Positions 25,676 to 33,307 of a stretch of 64,000 nucleotides of DNA are shown in pieces. A program made the position numbers and the translations under genes. Numbering within the stretch: the stretch's first letter is position 1; the number at the start of each line of letters is the position of its first letter. The notes beneath the pieces are model-generated. The model saw nothing but the letters and a program-made list of their open reading frames with translations. It searched no databases and was not told the origin of the DNA. Where the stretch lies: positions 1 through 64,000 of the forward strand of contig NZ_MUZU01000011.1 of NCBI RefSeq assembly GCF_002000085.1. Direction: 5' to 3'. This DNA comes from Pseudocolwellia agarivorans (GTDB lineage Bacteria > Pseudomonadota > Gammaproteobacteria > Enterobacterales > Alteromonadaceae).

Positions 25676-26191
25676 ATGGAACAAAAAAACGCTTACACTA
25701 AAGAAGATTTAATAAAAGCAGGTACCGGTGAAATGTTTGGTGAAGGCAATAGCCAATTACCTTCAGACAACATGCTCATGATGGATCGCATCATTAAAAT
25801 TAATGAAGATGGCGGTGAACACGGTAAAGGCGAAATTATTGCTGAACTTGATATCAACCCTGATTTATGGTTTTTCGATTGTCATTTCAAAGGTGACCCA
25901 GTAATGCCAGGTTGTTTAGGCTTAGATGCTATGTGGCAATTAGTAGGTTTTTACTTAGCATGGTCAGGTGGACCAGGCAGAGGTCGTGCACTAGGTGTGG
26001 GTGAAGTTAAATTTACTGGCCAAGTATTACCAACAGCTAAAAAAGTAACTTATACCATTACCTTTAAACGCGTAATTAAGCGTAAATTATTTATGGGCAT
26101 TGCTGACGGTACAGTAGCGGTTGATGGCAAAGTAATTTACACAGCTAAAGACTTAAAAGTAGGATTATTTACAGATACTTCAGCTTTTTAA
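25676..26191 (+). CDS. fabA: 3-hydroxydecanoyl-ACP dehydratase/isomerase
   Basis: A 171-residue bifunctional enzyme of type II fatty acid synthesis that dehydrates 3-hydroxydecanoyl-ACP and isomerises the trans-2 to the cis-3 product, starting unsaturated fatty acids. The hot-dog fold signature [20 protein letters not shown] (about 61-80) holds the catalytic His (about 70) and Asp (about 84 in family numbering is nearby in D-A-M-W). Length is standard. It is a single-gene unit with a likely FabR operator upstream and a strong terminator downstream. Confidence 0.98.
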   Translation: MEQKNAYTKEDLIKAGTGEMFGEGNSQLPSDNMLMMDRIIKINEDGGEHGKGEIIAELDINPDLWFFDCHFKGDPVMPGCLGLDAMWQLVGFYLAWSGGPGRGRALGVGEVKFTGQVLPTAKKVTYTITFKRVIKRKLFMGIADGTVAVDGKVIYTAKDLKVGLFTDTSAF

Positions 26192-26240
26192 TTCAAACTA
26201 GCTTTGTAAACTTAAGAATTAACTCAAGTTCTTAAACAAA

Positions 26241-26269
26241 AAAACACCTTAAATATAAGGTGTTTTTTT
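26241..26269. terminator. Bidirectional terminator between fabA and the DUF3466 gene
   Basis: Perfect hairpin AAAACACCTT (26241-26250) and AAGGTGTTTT (26257-26266), followed by a T run on the plus strand and preceded by an A run, so it can end both convergent transcripts. Confidence 0.85.
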
Positions 26270-26292
26270 ATGTTTAAAACTTAATATTGTAA

Positions 26293-28083
26293 CTACTTAA
26301 AAAGCTTTCTTCTAAAACCTACCACTAATAAAACAAGTGGCATAAACACACCAAAGCTAGCGCCTTGTCTTTCAAGTTTTTCTTCAACTTCTGAACAATC
26401 ATTAAGTTCGCCGCCTTCAATAGGCTGCAGTTTAACTGCTCTAACAACTTCTTCTTGAACGGGATCGCCATTATCATCTAATACGTCTCTACCAAAAAAG
26501 TCTTTTGCGTTAGTTTTAACTAAAGCACTTGCTGATATTTCGTTATTATCATTAATGCTTTTAGCGTCAATAATCGTATAGTCTGACTCACACGTAAGAA
26601 ACGCATTTAAGTCAGTAAAAGTATCAGTGTTTGTGTCGTATAAAAAGCCATGAGTACGTCTTGGGTTACCGCCGGTAACTACATGAGTTTCTACTTCACC
26701 TTGTCCTACAATAAAGCCCTTATTATTAATTGCTTTAGCCGTAGTTGAACTACCTGTAAAAAAGGTATCTGGCATAATCATTTCTAAATTATTAACATCG
26801 TTTGTATCAATGTAATAAAACATATTCGTTGTTATACCACTTACGGTAGTTTGTACATAACCCGTAGCAATACCTAAGTTATTAATATCGTTAACTCTTG
26901 AGTTATAGAATGTTTCATGATCAGTATTTAAATCATAAACCTCACCGTCTTTAAACATGACCGCATAAGTTAACTTAAATTCGTTTACATCAGGCTCAGT
27001 TACATTGTTGTCAAACCAACCTTGCGAATAACCTACAACGGTTCCAGCATCATTAACGGCTTGTGCAACACTCACTAAACCTCTTACATCGTCAACGTGT
27101 GGCGTAATTAAATAACCTAATTGTTCAGAGCTTTCAACAACACCACTATCGTTAATAGTCCATTTAAACGCTTCTGTCTGAAACAAATTATCTAACGTTA
27201 AACCGTTATTTCGTAAAGTAACATCAATACATACAATTAAAGGAATATTTTCTAATTGATCAGCATCCGTACAGCTTTCTGTAATAAAATCGGTTACTTG
27301 TTCAGAAATTACCGTGCTTGCAAAACCAATAGCAATGCCACTTTCACTTAAATCAGATATTTCAGAAATACCACCATAAGTTGATTCAGGTGCTATAAGT
27401 GGAATGATGGTTTGTCCTCTATCAGGAGAGAAAAAAGCACGTCTTGAAAACTCTCTTACCCAATAGTTAGTAGATACATCATCACTGGTATCTTCAGTAT
27501 TTTGATCTGCAGTAATAACGACCGGTAAGTAAGGTGCTGTTCCACTACCGTAAATCCAACCTTTATCGGTAATACCATTAATATTATCAACGGTAGAACG
27601 AGTGAACTCATTAGTTCCTTCAAACATTTCATCAAAAATAGTAATTTCTTCAGTTACGCCATTTAAATTAATAAGCGCGGCTATATCACCGTATTGTTGA
27701 TAAAGAAATTGATTAGCTGCAGGAATACGTTGTAAGTAATACAACACCCAAAAAACATCGTTTTCTGTTGGGTTTCCGGCTCTTAAGGCTTCTTCGTCTT
27801 CTATATCATTAACACCAAAAACTTGATCGTTAAGAACAGCAGCATTATTAACAATCGCGTTAAAATCACTCTCAACTAAGTATTGGTATTGAACGGCAAA
27901 GCTATAAGCTTGAGTGCCCGAAATAACCATTTCACCATGAATATTTTCTTGCTGAGCAAAAGTATACTTATGTGTATCAACAGCTCCCTTATCAATAACT
28001 TCATAGGTGGCAGCTTGCACAGAAGCGCCCATTAATGCGGTACAAATTCCTAAAGCGAGTATTCTTTTTGCAAATATTTTCAT
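26293..28083 (-). CDS. DUF3466 family exported protein with C-terminal sorting-like tail
   Basis: A 596-residue protein of the DUF3466 family from marine gammaproteobacteria. A signal peptide ends near A-Q-A-A (about residue 25). The body contains repeated I-N-D-S-G-x-V-x-G-Y/A-S and I-N-N-L-G-I-A-T-G-Y type units, as in the HAF-like repeats that form beta-propeller-like arrays. The C-terminus G-A-S-F-G-V-F, a hydrophobic helix and then R-R-K-L-F-K looks like a GlyGly-CTERM-type surface-sorting tail (rhombosortase substrates). The function is unknown. It follows uup by 24 bases on the same strand and is ended by the strong terminator. Confidence 0.85.
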   Translation of the reverse strand: MKIFAKRILALGICTALMGASVQAATYEVIDKGAVDTHKYTFAQQENIHGEMVISGTQAYSFAVQYQYLVESDFNAIVNNAAVLNDQVFGVNDIEDEEALRAGNPTENDVFWVLYYLQRIPAANQFLYQQYGDIAALINLNGVTEEITIFDEMFEGTNEFTRSTVDNINGITDKGWIYGSGTAPYLPVVITADQNTEDTSDDVSTNYWVREFSRRAFFSPDRGQTIIPLIAPESTYGGISEISDLSESGIAIGFASTVISEQVTDFITESCTDADQLENIPLIVCIDVTLRNNGLTLDNLFQTEAFKWTINDSGVVESSEQLGYLITPHVDDVRGLVSVAQAVNDAGTVVGYSQGWFDNNVTEPDVNEFKLTYAVMFKDGEVYDLNTDHETFYNSRVNDINNLGIATGYVQTTVSGITTNMFYYIDTNDVNNLEMIMPDTFFTGSSTTAKAINNKGFIVGQGEVETHVVTGGNPRRTHGFLYDTNTDTFTDLNAFLTCESDYTIIDAKSINDNNEISASALVKTNAKDFFGRDVLDDNGDPVQEEVVRAVKLQPIEGGELNDCSEVEEKLERQGASFGVFMPLVLLVVGFRRKLFK

Positions 28084-28107
28084 TAACTACTTAACTCTCA
28101 ATTTTTA

Positions 28108-30027
28108 TTACAATTCGTCTAACTCTTGCCATCTAGCATAAGTTACTTCAAGCTTCGACTCAGTTTCTTCGAGCTGGTTCAATATTTTTTTCGTATGTGA
28201 TTCATCGTTAGCCGTAAAAAAATCAGATTGATTAACTTCTTCTTGCAAAGTAGTTATTAAGTTTTCTAATTCTTCAATTTGTAACGGTAAAGCTTCTAAT
28301 TCTTTTGTTTCTTTAAACGACAGTTTTTTCTTTTCAGGTTTTGCTACAGCTGCTTTAACTGATGAAGCCGATTTTTTATCTTCTTTTTTCTTAGCAACAT
28401 TACCCGCTAAGTTTTTTCTTTGCTCGTTTTTATAAGCAACGTAGCTATCAACATCATCGTAACCACCAACAATATGAGTTACGTCACCTGTACCATCAAA
28501 ATACAAACAAGTGTTTACACAGTTATTCACAAAATCACGGTCATGGCTCACTAAAATAACCGTTCCTGAATAATTTGCAACGACTTCTTCTAATAGTTCA
28601 AGGGTTTCTATATCCAAATCGTTAGTTGGCTCATCCAGTATCAGCAAATTACTAGGACGTAAAAACAAGCGCGCTAATAGTAAACGGTTTTTCTCACCGC
28701 CTGATAATGCTCGTACTGGTGTTCTTGCGCGTTTAGGGCTAAACAAAAAGTCTTGTAGGTAACCTAAAACATGGCGTGTTTTACCATTAACGGTTACTTC
28801 TTGCTTGCCTTCAGCTACGGTATCTTGAACGGTTTTATTTAAATCAAGAGCTTCTCTATGTTGGTCAAAATAAGCCACTTCTAAATTAACACCACTGCGC
28901 ATAGTACCTGACGTAGGCTGAATTTTATCCATAATCAACTTAATTAAGGTTGATTTACCTGTACCGTTAGCACCAATTAAAGCCAATCTATCGCCACGTA
29001 TCATTAATAAATCTAACGCGTTAATAATGGTTTTATCACCAAACGTCATATTTAAGTTTTCACACTCAAACACCAACTTACCTGAACGATCACCATGAGT
29101 AATATTAATACCACCTTGGTTTTTCACTTCACGGCGTTGTTCTCGTTCTGCACGTAGTTTCTCTAAAGAACGCACGCGACCCTCGTTACGTGTTCTACGG
29201 GCTTTAACACCTTGGCGTATCCAAACTTCTTCTTCAGCTAACTTTTTATCAAATAATGCATTTTGCTGAGCTTCAACTTGTAAATCATGCTGTTTTTGCT
29301 CAATGTATTCGTCGTAATTACCTGGATAGCTGGTTAATTTACCGCGATCTAAATCTAAAATACGCGTCGCTAAACCACGAATAAACGCCCTATCATGACT
29401 GATAAATACAATAGTTCCTTGGAAATCTTTTAAGAACTGTTCAAGCCACAACACACTACTAATATCTAAATGGTTGGTTGGCTCATCAAGTAACAATACA
29501 TCAGGCTCAAGCACCAAGGCTTTTGCTAATGCAAGTTTACGTAACCAACCACCAGATAAATCGTTTACCATTTTGTCTGCTTCTAACTTCAAAGTAGTAA
29601 GGGCTTTATCAATAAGTTGCTCGTCTTGCCATGCGTTAGCTTGATCAAGTTTTTGTTGCACATCAGAAAGCTTATTTAAGTTATCTTCCGACGGGTCTTC
29701 GCCAATTAACGTAATCATATGATGATATTGTTTAATTAACTCAGCATTCTCTTTAACACCTTGCGCAACGTAATCAAATACCGTCATATCGCACGACTCT
29801 GGTGGATCTTGCTCTAACATGGCTAACTTTACGTTGTTAGACATAAGCAACTGACCATCGTCAAGGTTTTGCATGCCGTTTAAAACTTTTAATAAAGAAG
29901 ATTTACCTGCGCCGTTGCGCCCTACTAAACAAACTCTTTCGCCTGTTTTAACGGTTAAATCTGCTTTATCTAAAATACTGTCTTCACCAAAGGCTAATTC
30001 ACCCTGTGAAATTCGAATTAATTCCAT
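28108..30027 (-). CDS. uup: ABC-F ATPase Uup
   Basis: A 639-residue soluble ABC-F protein with two ATPase domains and no membrane part. Walker A motifs are G-R-N-G-A-G-K-S-S (about 37-45) and G-A-N-G-T-G-K-S-T (about 353-361). Signature motifs are L-S-G-G-W and L-S-G-G-E, and D-E-P-T-N-H-L-D and D-E-P-T-N-D-L-D close the sites. The C-terminal ~80 residues are a coiled coil typical of Uup, which binds branched DNA. Known roles are in transposon excision, replication-fork tolerance and ribosome maturation. It is the third gene of the rlmKL operon, 4 bases after the glutaredoxin-like gene. Confidence 0.96.
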   Translation of the reverse strand: MELIRISQGELAFGEDSILDKADLTVKTGERVCLVGRNGAGKSSLLKVLNGMQNLDDGQLLMSNNVKLAMLEQDPPESCDMTVFDYVAQGVKENAELIKQYHHMITLIGEDPSEDNLNKLSDVQQKLDQANAWQDEQLIDKALTTLKLEADKMVNDLSGGWLRKLALAKALVLEPDVLLLDEPTNHLDISSVLWLEQFLKDFQGTIVFISHDRAFIRGLATRILDLDRGKLTSYPGNYDEYIEQKQHDLQVEAQQNALFDKKLAEEEVWIRQGVKARRTRNEGRVRSLEKLRAEREQRREVKNQGGINITHGDRSGKLVFECENLNMTFGDKTIINALDLLMIRGDRLALIGANGTGKSTLIKLIMDKIQPTSGTMRSGVNLEVAYFDQHREALDLNKTVQDTVAEGKQEVTVNGKTRHVLGYLQDFLFSPKRARTPVRALSGGEKNRLLLARLFLRPSNLLILDEPTNDLDIETLELLEEVVANYSGTVILVSHDRDFVNNCVNTCLYFDGTGDVTHIVGGYDDVDSYVAYKNEQRKNLAGNVAKKKEDKKSASSVKAAVAKPEKKKLSFKETKELEALPLQIEELENLITTLQEEVNQSDFFTANDESHTKKILNQLEETESKLEVTYARWQELDEL

Positions 30028-30031
30028 CGAT

Positions 30032-30280
30032 TTATTTCAACTCTAGTTTATGTAATTTTTTAATATCTTCTTGAGTAAATGGCCAAAATAACTTTTCATT
30101 GCTATTTAACTGCTCAAGTACAGGAATGCTAATACCATATAGCTCAACTAACTTTTCATCTTCAACAATATCAACAATGTTAATGGTATTTAAAGGCATT
30201 ACGCTTTCACACAGCGCCAATGCTTCTTCGCAAAGATGACAGCCTTCGCTGCTATATAAGTTATATTGTATGTTCATCAT
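30032..30280 (-). CDS. Glutaredoxin-like protein (DUF836)
   Basis: An 82-residue thioredoxin-fold protein with the redox motif G-C-H-L-C (Cys at about 14 and 17) and S-I-P-V-L (cis-Pro region, about 52-56), typical of the DUF836/YfbM-adjacent glutaredoxin-like group. It is predicted to exchange disulphides in the cytoplasm. The gene starts at the base next to the rlmKL stop and ends 4 bases before uup, a conserved gammaproteobacterial trio. Confidence 0.9.
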   Translation of the reverse strand: MMNIQYNLYSSEGCHLCEEALALCESVMPLNTINIVDIVEDEKLVELYGISIPVLEQLNSNEKLFWPFTQEDIKKLHKLELK

Positions 30281-32419
30281 TTATTTTTCGATTATACGCG
30301 TAATTAACCAACTATTATGTATATGTTTGTTACGCAAAAAGTCTTTATCTCGTGTTTGCTCAGTTATTTCAGTCGCCTTAACACCTAATCTTTCCATCGC
30401 TTCAAAATCCATTTTAAAGTTACGTTTATTATTGGTAAAAATAAGCTCGCCGCCTTCTGCTAACGACTTTAATCCATCGGTGATCAAGTCAACATGATCA
30501 CGCTGAACATCAAAACTATCTTCCATTCTTTTTGAATTTGAAAAAGTAGGCGGATCAATAAAAACAACATCAAAGGTTTGTTTATTATTTTTAAGCCACT
30601 GTAAACAATCGGCTTGTACAAAGTGATACTTATGGCCTGATAGTTTATTTAAGGTAAAATTATCTTGCGCCCAATCTAAATAGGTTTTAGACATATCAAC
30701 CGTAGTAACTTCACTCGCACCATGTAGCGCAGCTTGTAATGAAACAGACCCCGTATAAGCAAAAAGATTAAGTAAGGTTTTATTCTTAGTTTTTTGAGCA
30801 ACAATTTGGCGTGTTTTACGGTGATCTAAAAACAAACCTGTGTCTAAATAATCCCACAAGTTTACTTTTAATTTAGCGCCGTATTCCGTTACCACAATAG
30901 ATTGCTGGCTTTTATCAACTTTTTCGTACTGATTTTTACCTTTTTGCTTCGCACGTGTTTTTAACACCACTTGGCTGGTAGGAATATTCAAAACTTTAGG
31001 AGTAAAGTAGATAACTTCTTGTAAACGTTTAGCCGCTTTGTCTTCATCAATAGTCGATGGCGCAGCATATTCATGAATAACCACATACTCGTTGTAAATA
31101 TCTACAGCTACATTGTATTCAGGAATATCAGCATCGTATAAACGGTAACATTCAATTTGTTCTTTCTTCAGCCAGTTTTTTAAGCCTTTCTTATTCTTAA
31201 CTAATCGATTAGCAAAAGCTGAATCTTTTTGGTCAAAATCAACATTAGGATTACTCGCATCTTTATCTGCTTGCTTCGCATCAATATTATATAAAGCCAG
31301 TTGACAATCTAACGGGCCATTCTTAAATTTATAACGCTTAAAAGTTGCCAGTTTAAGCATACTTAACAACTCAACGTTGGCGGTTAAAATAACCACGCGC
31401 CAATTTAAAAATTGCGCTTTAAGCTTTTTGCCAAATAAAGCAAAGTTTTCTACAAGCTCGGGTAACTCACCAATACGAACACCATAAGGCGGGTTAAATA
31501 AAATAGTACCTTCTTTACCAAAAGCATTATTTAACTTGGTTGAATCTTTACATGAAAAATCGATATATTGTTGCAGCTTAGCCATACGCGCATTTTGTTG
31601 AGCGGTATGAATCACTCGGCTATCAATGTCGTTACCAAATACTTTTACTTTAACATTAGCTAAACCTGTATTTGTTGCTTCAACCGCACTAGCTAATACA
31701 TTTTCCCATACGGCAGGACTATGATTAAGCCAGTTTTCGAAGCCCCACTTTTCTCTATCAACTGCCGGAGCTAAACCTGCCGCCATAGACACAGCTTCAA
31801 TTAAAATAGTACCTGAACCACACATAGGATCTAACAAAGGTTTTGTGGTATCAGCTAACCAACCCGAACGTTGAATAATTGCCGCAGCTAAATTTTCTTT
31901 TAACGGAGCCGCACCACTGTTTTGACGGTAACCACGTTGAAATAAACCACGACCAGAAAAATCTAAATAAATCGCTACACGGTTTCTTAACAAACGCGCT
32001 TGAAAACTAATATCAGGATTAGATTTTTGTACCGATGGGCGATCTAAATCGTTATCTCTAAAATGATCAACTATCGCATCTTTAATGGTTAAACCACCAA
32101 ATTGGGTATTACGTATCTCTTCACTTTGGCCAACAAAATCAATTGAAAAAGTTTGCTTGTTAGAAAAAACCTCAGACCAATTAATTAAAGACGCCGCTTT
32201 AAATAGCTCATCTTTATTATTAGCATCACCCTCACCCAGCTTTAACAACACCCGAGAAGAAAGTCTTGTCCATAAACAAATATGGTAACCCGCCTCAAGG
32301 CTTGCTGAGAAATAGACACCTTCAGGTTTTTGAACAACAGACTCACCACCAAGCTTTTTAACTTCTTCAAAAAGTAAAACTTCGATACCAGGAGATGTTA
32401 GTGCTAAGAATTGATACAT
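30281..32419 (-). CDS. rlmL: Bifunctional 23S rRNA methyltransferase RlmKL
   Basis: A 712-residue fusion of RlmL (m2G2445, N-terminal half) and RlmK (m7G2069, C-terminal half), modifying the peptidyl-transferase region. The N-terminal THUMP domain spans about 50-155. The RlmL half has D-P-M-C-G-S-G-T-I (about 193-201) and the amino-methyltransferase motif N-P-P-Y-G-V-R (about 308-314). The RlmK half has L-N-L-F-A-Y-T-G-S (about 555-563) and D-P-P-T-F-S-N-S (about 625-632). Length is as in E. coli. It is the first gene of an operon with the glutaredoxin-like gene, uup and DUF3466. Confidence 0.97.
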   Translation of the reverse strand: MYQFLALTSPGIEVLLFEEVKKLGGESVVQKPEGVYFSASLEAGYHICLWTRLSSRVLLKLGEGDANNKDELFKAASLINWSEVFSNKQTFSIDFVGQSEEIRNTQFGGLTIKDAIVDHFRDNDLDRPSVQKSNPDISFQARLLRNRVAIYLDFSGRGLFQRGYRQNSGAAPLKENLAAAIIQRSGWLADTTKPLLDPMCGSGTILIEAVSMAAGLAPAVDREKWGFENWLNHSPAVWENVLASAVEATNTGLANVKVKVFGNDIDSRVIHTAQQNARMAKLQQYIDFSCKDSTKLNNAFGKEGTILFNPPYGVRIGELPELVENFALFGKKLKAQFLNWRVVILTANVELLSMLKLATFKRYKFKNGPLDCQLALYNIDAKQADKDASNPNVDFDQKDSAFANRLVKNKKGLKNWLKKEQIECYRLYDADIPEYNVAVDIYNEYVVIHEYAAPSTIDEDKAAKRLQEVIYFTPKVLNIPTSQVVLKTRAKQKGKNQYEKVDKSQQSIVVTEYGAKLKVNLWDYLDTGLFLDHRKTRQIVAQKTKNKTLLNLFAYTGSVSLQAALHGASEVTTVDMSKTYLDWAQDNFTLNKLSGHKYHFVQADCLQWLKNNKQTFDVVFIDPPTFSNSKRMEDSFDVQRDHVDLITDGLKSLAEGGELIFTNNKRNFKMDFEAMERLGVKATEITEQTRDKDFLRNKHIHNSWLITRIIEK

Positions 32420-32619
32420 AAAGGGTTTCCAGAGTGATTAATGGCCGCGATTATAAACAAGAACCGGCAGTACTTAAACCTATTAACCTTCATTAGATGA
32501 TAATAAGCCGGAAAAAATAAGAATACTCACTAAAAACACCTTGTTGTGCATTTAAAACACATAAGTTGATGGATAAACTTACACTATATAACTTTTATCA
32601 AATATAGTGATAAAAGCGG

Positions 32620-32648
32620 TTGCAAAGTACGGCCAGACTCCCTAAGAT
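32620..32648 (+). promoter_or_regulatory. Stringent-type promoter of the initiator tRNA gene
   Basis: TTGCAA (32620-32625) and TAAGAT (32643-32648) are 17 bases apart and followed by GCACATC, the kind of GC-containing discriminator found at stable-RNA promoters. It lies about 95 bases upstream of the tRNA. The rest of the 32420-32744 gap shows no gene. Confidence 0.65.
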
Positions 32649-32744
32649 GCACATCATTGAAGCAGAGGCAACTTTGTAAAATTTTCTTTTAGAATGAATT
32701 AAAACTTCTAAGGCTTGTTTAAGTAATCACTTAAACCATTCGGA

Positions 32745-32821
<77 letters not shown>

Positions 32822-32835
32822 ATCTATTATTTTCC

Positions 32836-32975
32836 GACCAAATCGTCAGTTCGCTCTTTTCAAAGTTCAGGGCCCCGCAACCAATTCCCATTATACAATT
32901 CAAAATTTTCCATAAATACTATTAACGACCAAGTCGTCAGTTCACTCTTTACAAACTCAGGGCTCAGGCTACTAA
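32836..32975 (+). repeat. Two decayed tRNA-fMet-derived direct repeats
   Basis: Copies at 32836-32884 and 32927-32975 share GACCAAATCGTCAGTTC-like starts, CTCTTT and CAGGG. The first ends GGCCCCGCAACCAA, matching the end of the initiator tRNA just upstream (CTCCCGCAACCA), and both include TCGTCAGTTC from its T arm. They look like degenerate partial copies of the tRNA 3' half produced by tandem duplication. Confidence 0.6.
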
Positions 32976-33056
32976 TCTGTGAGACCAAATATTCGAAAAT
33001 ACGTTACCAACGAATTACCCTAATTCCACGAATTATTCAAACAAGAAATCTCTGTT

Positions 33057-33207
33057 GATCTTTTAATTAGAGCAATTAGTGTAATTAGCTGAAAAGAAAT
33101 TTAACCACCGAGGCGCTTCGCTTTAGGAGGTAAACCAAGACACAAATCTTTTCTCTGTATTCTCTGTGGTTCATCTTTTAATTAGAAGAGTTGGCGTAAT
33201 TAGTTGG
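33057..33207. repeat. Modular intergenic repeat: direct repeats flanking an ACCACAGAG-type element
   Basis: Direct copies TCTTTTAATTAGAG-like with GTAATTAG (33059-33091 and 33174-33207) flank an element from 33104 to 33171 that begins ACCACCGAGGCGC and ends CTCTGTGGT, an imperfect inverted pair. Related modules occur at 40275-40548, 47201-47322 and 61543-61728. The remaining 32822-33307 DNA contains no gene. Confidence 0.6.
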
Positions 33208-33231
33208 CAGTTTGATATTGAAAGACAAACA

Positions 33232-33270
33232 AAAAAGCCGCTTTACAATTCACTGTTAAAGCGGCTTTTT
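33232..33270 (-). terminator. Terminator of the wecB-wecC fusion gene
   Basis: Perfect hairpin AAAAAGCCGCTTTA (33232-33245) and its complement (33257-33270) with an 11-base loop and T run on the minus strand, 38 bases past the stop codon. Confidence 0.85.
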
Positions 33271-33307
33271 AATTTCTATTTAAATCTAAGTTATCTAAAA
33301 CCCAGTT

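Noticed and set aside
32836-32975. Possible CRISPR array because of spaced direct repeats
   Set aside because: Only two diverged copies are present, they match the tRNA sequence, and no cas genes are in the window.
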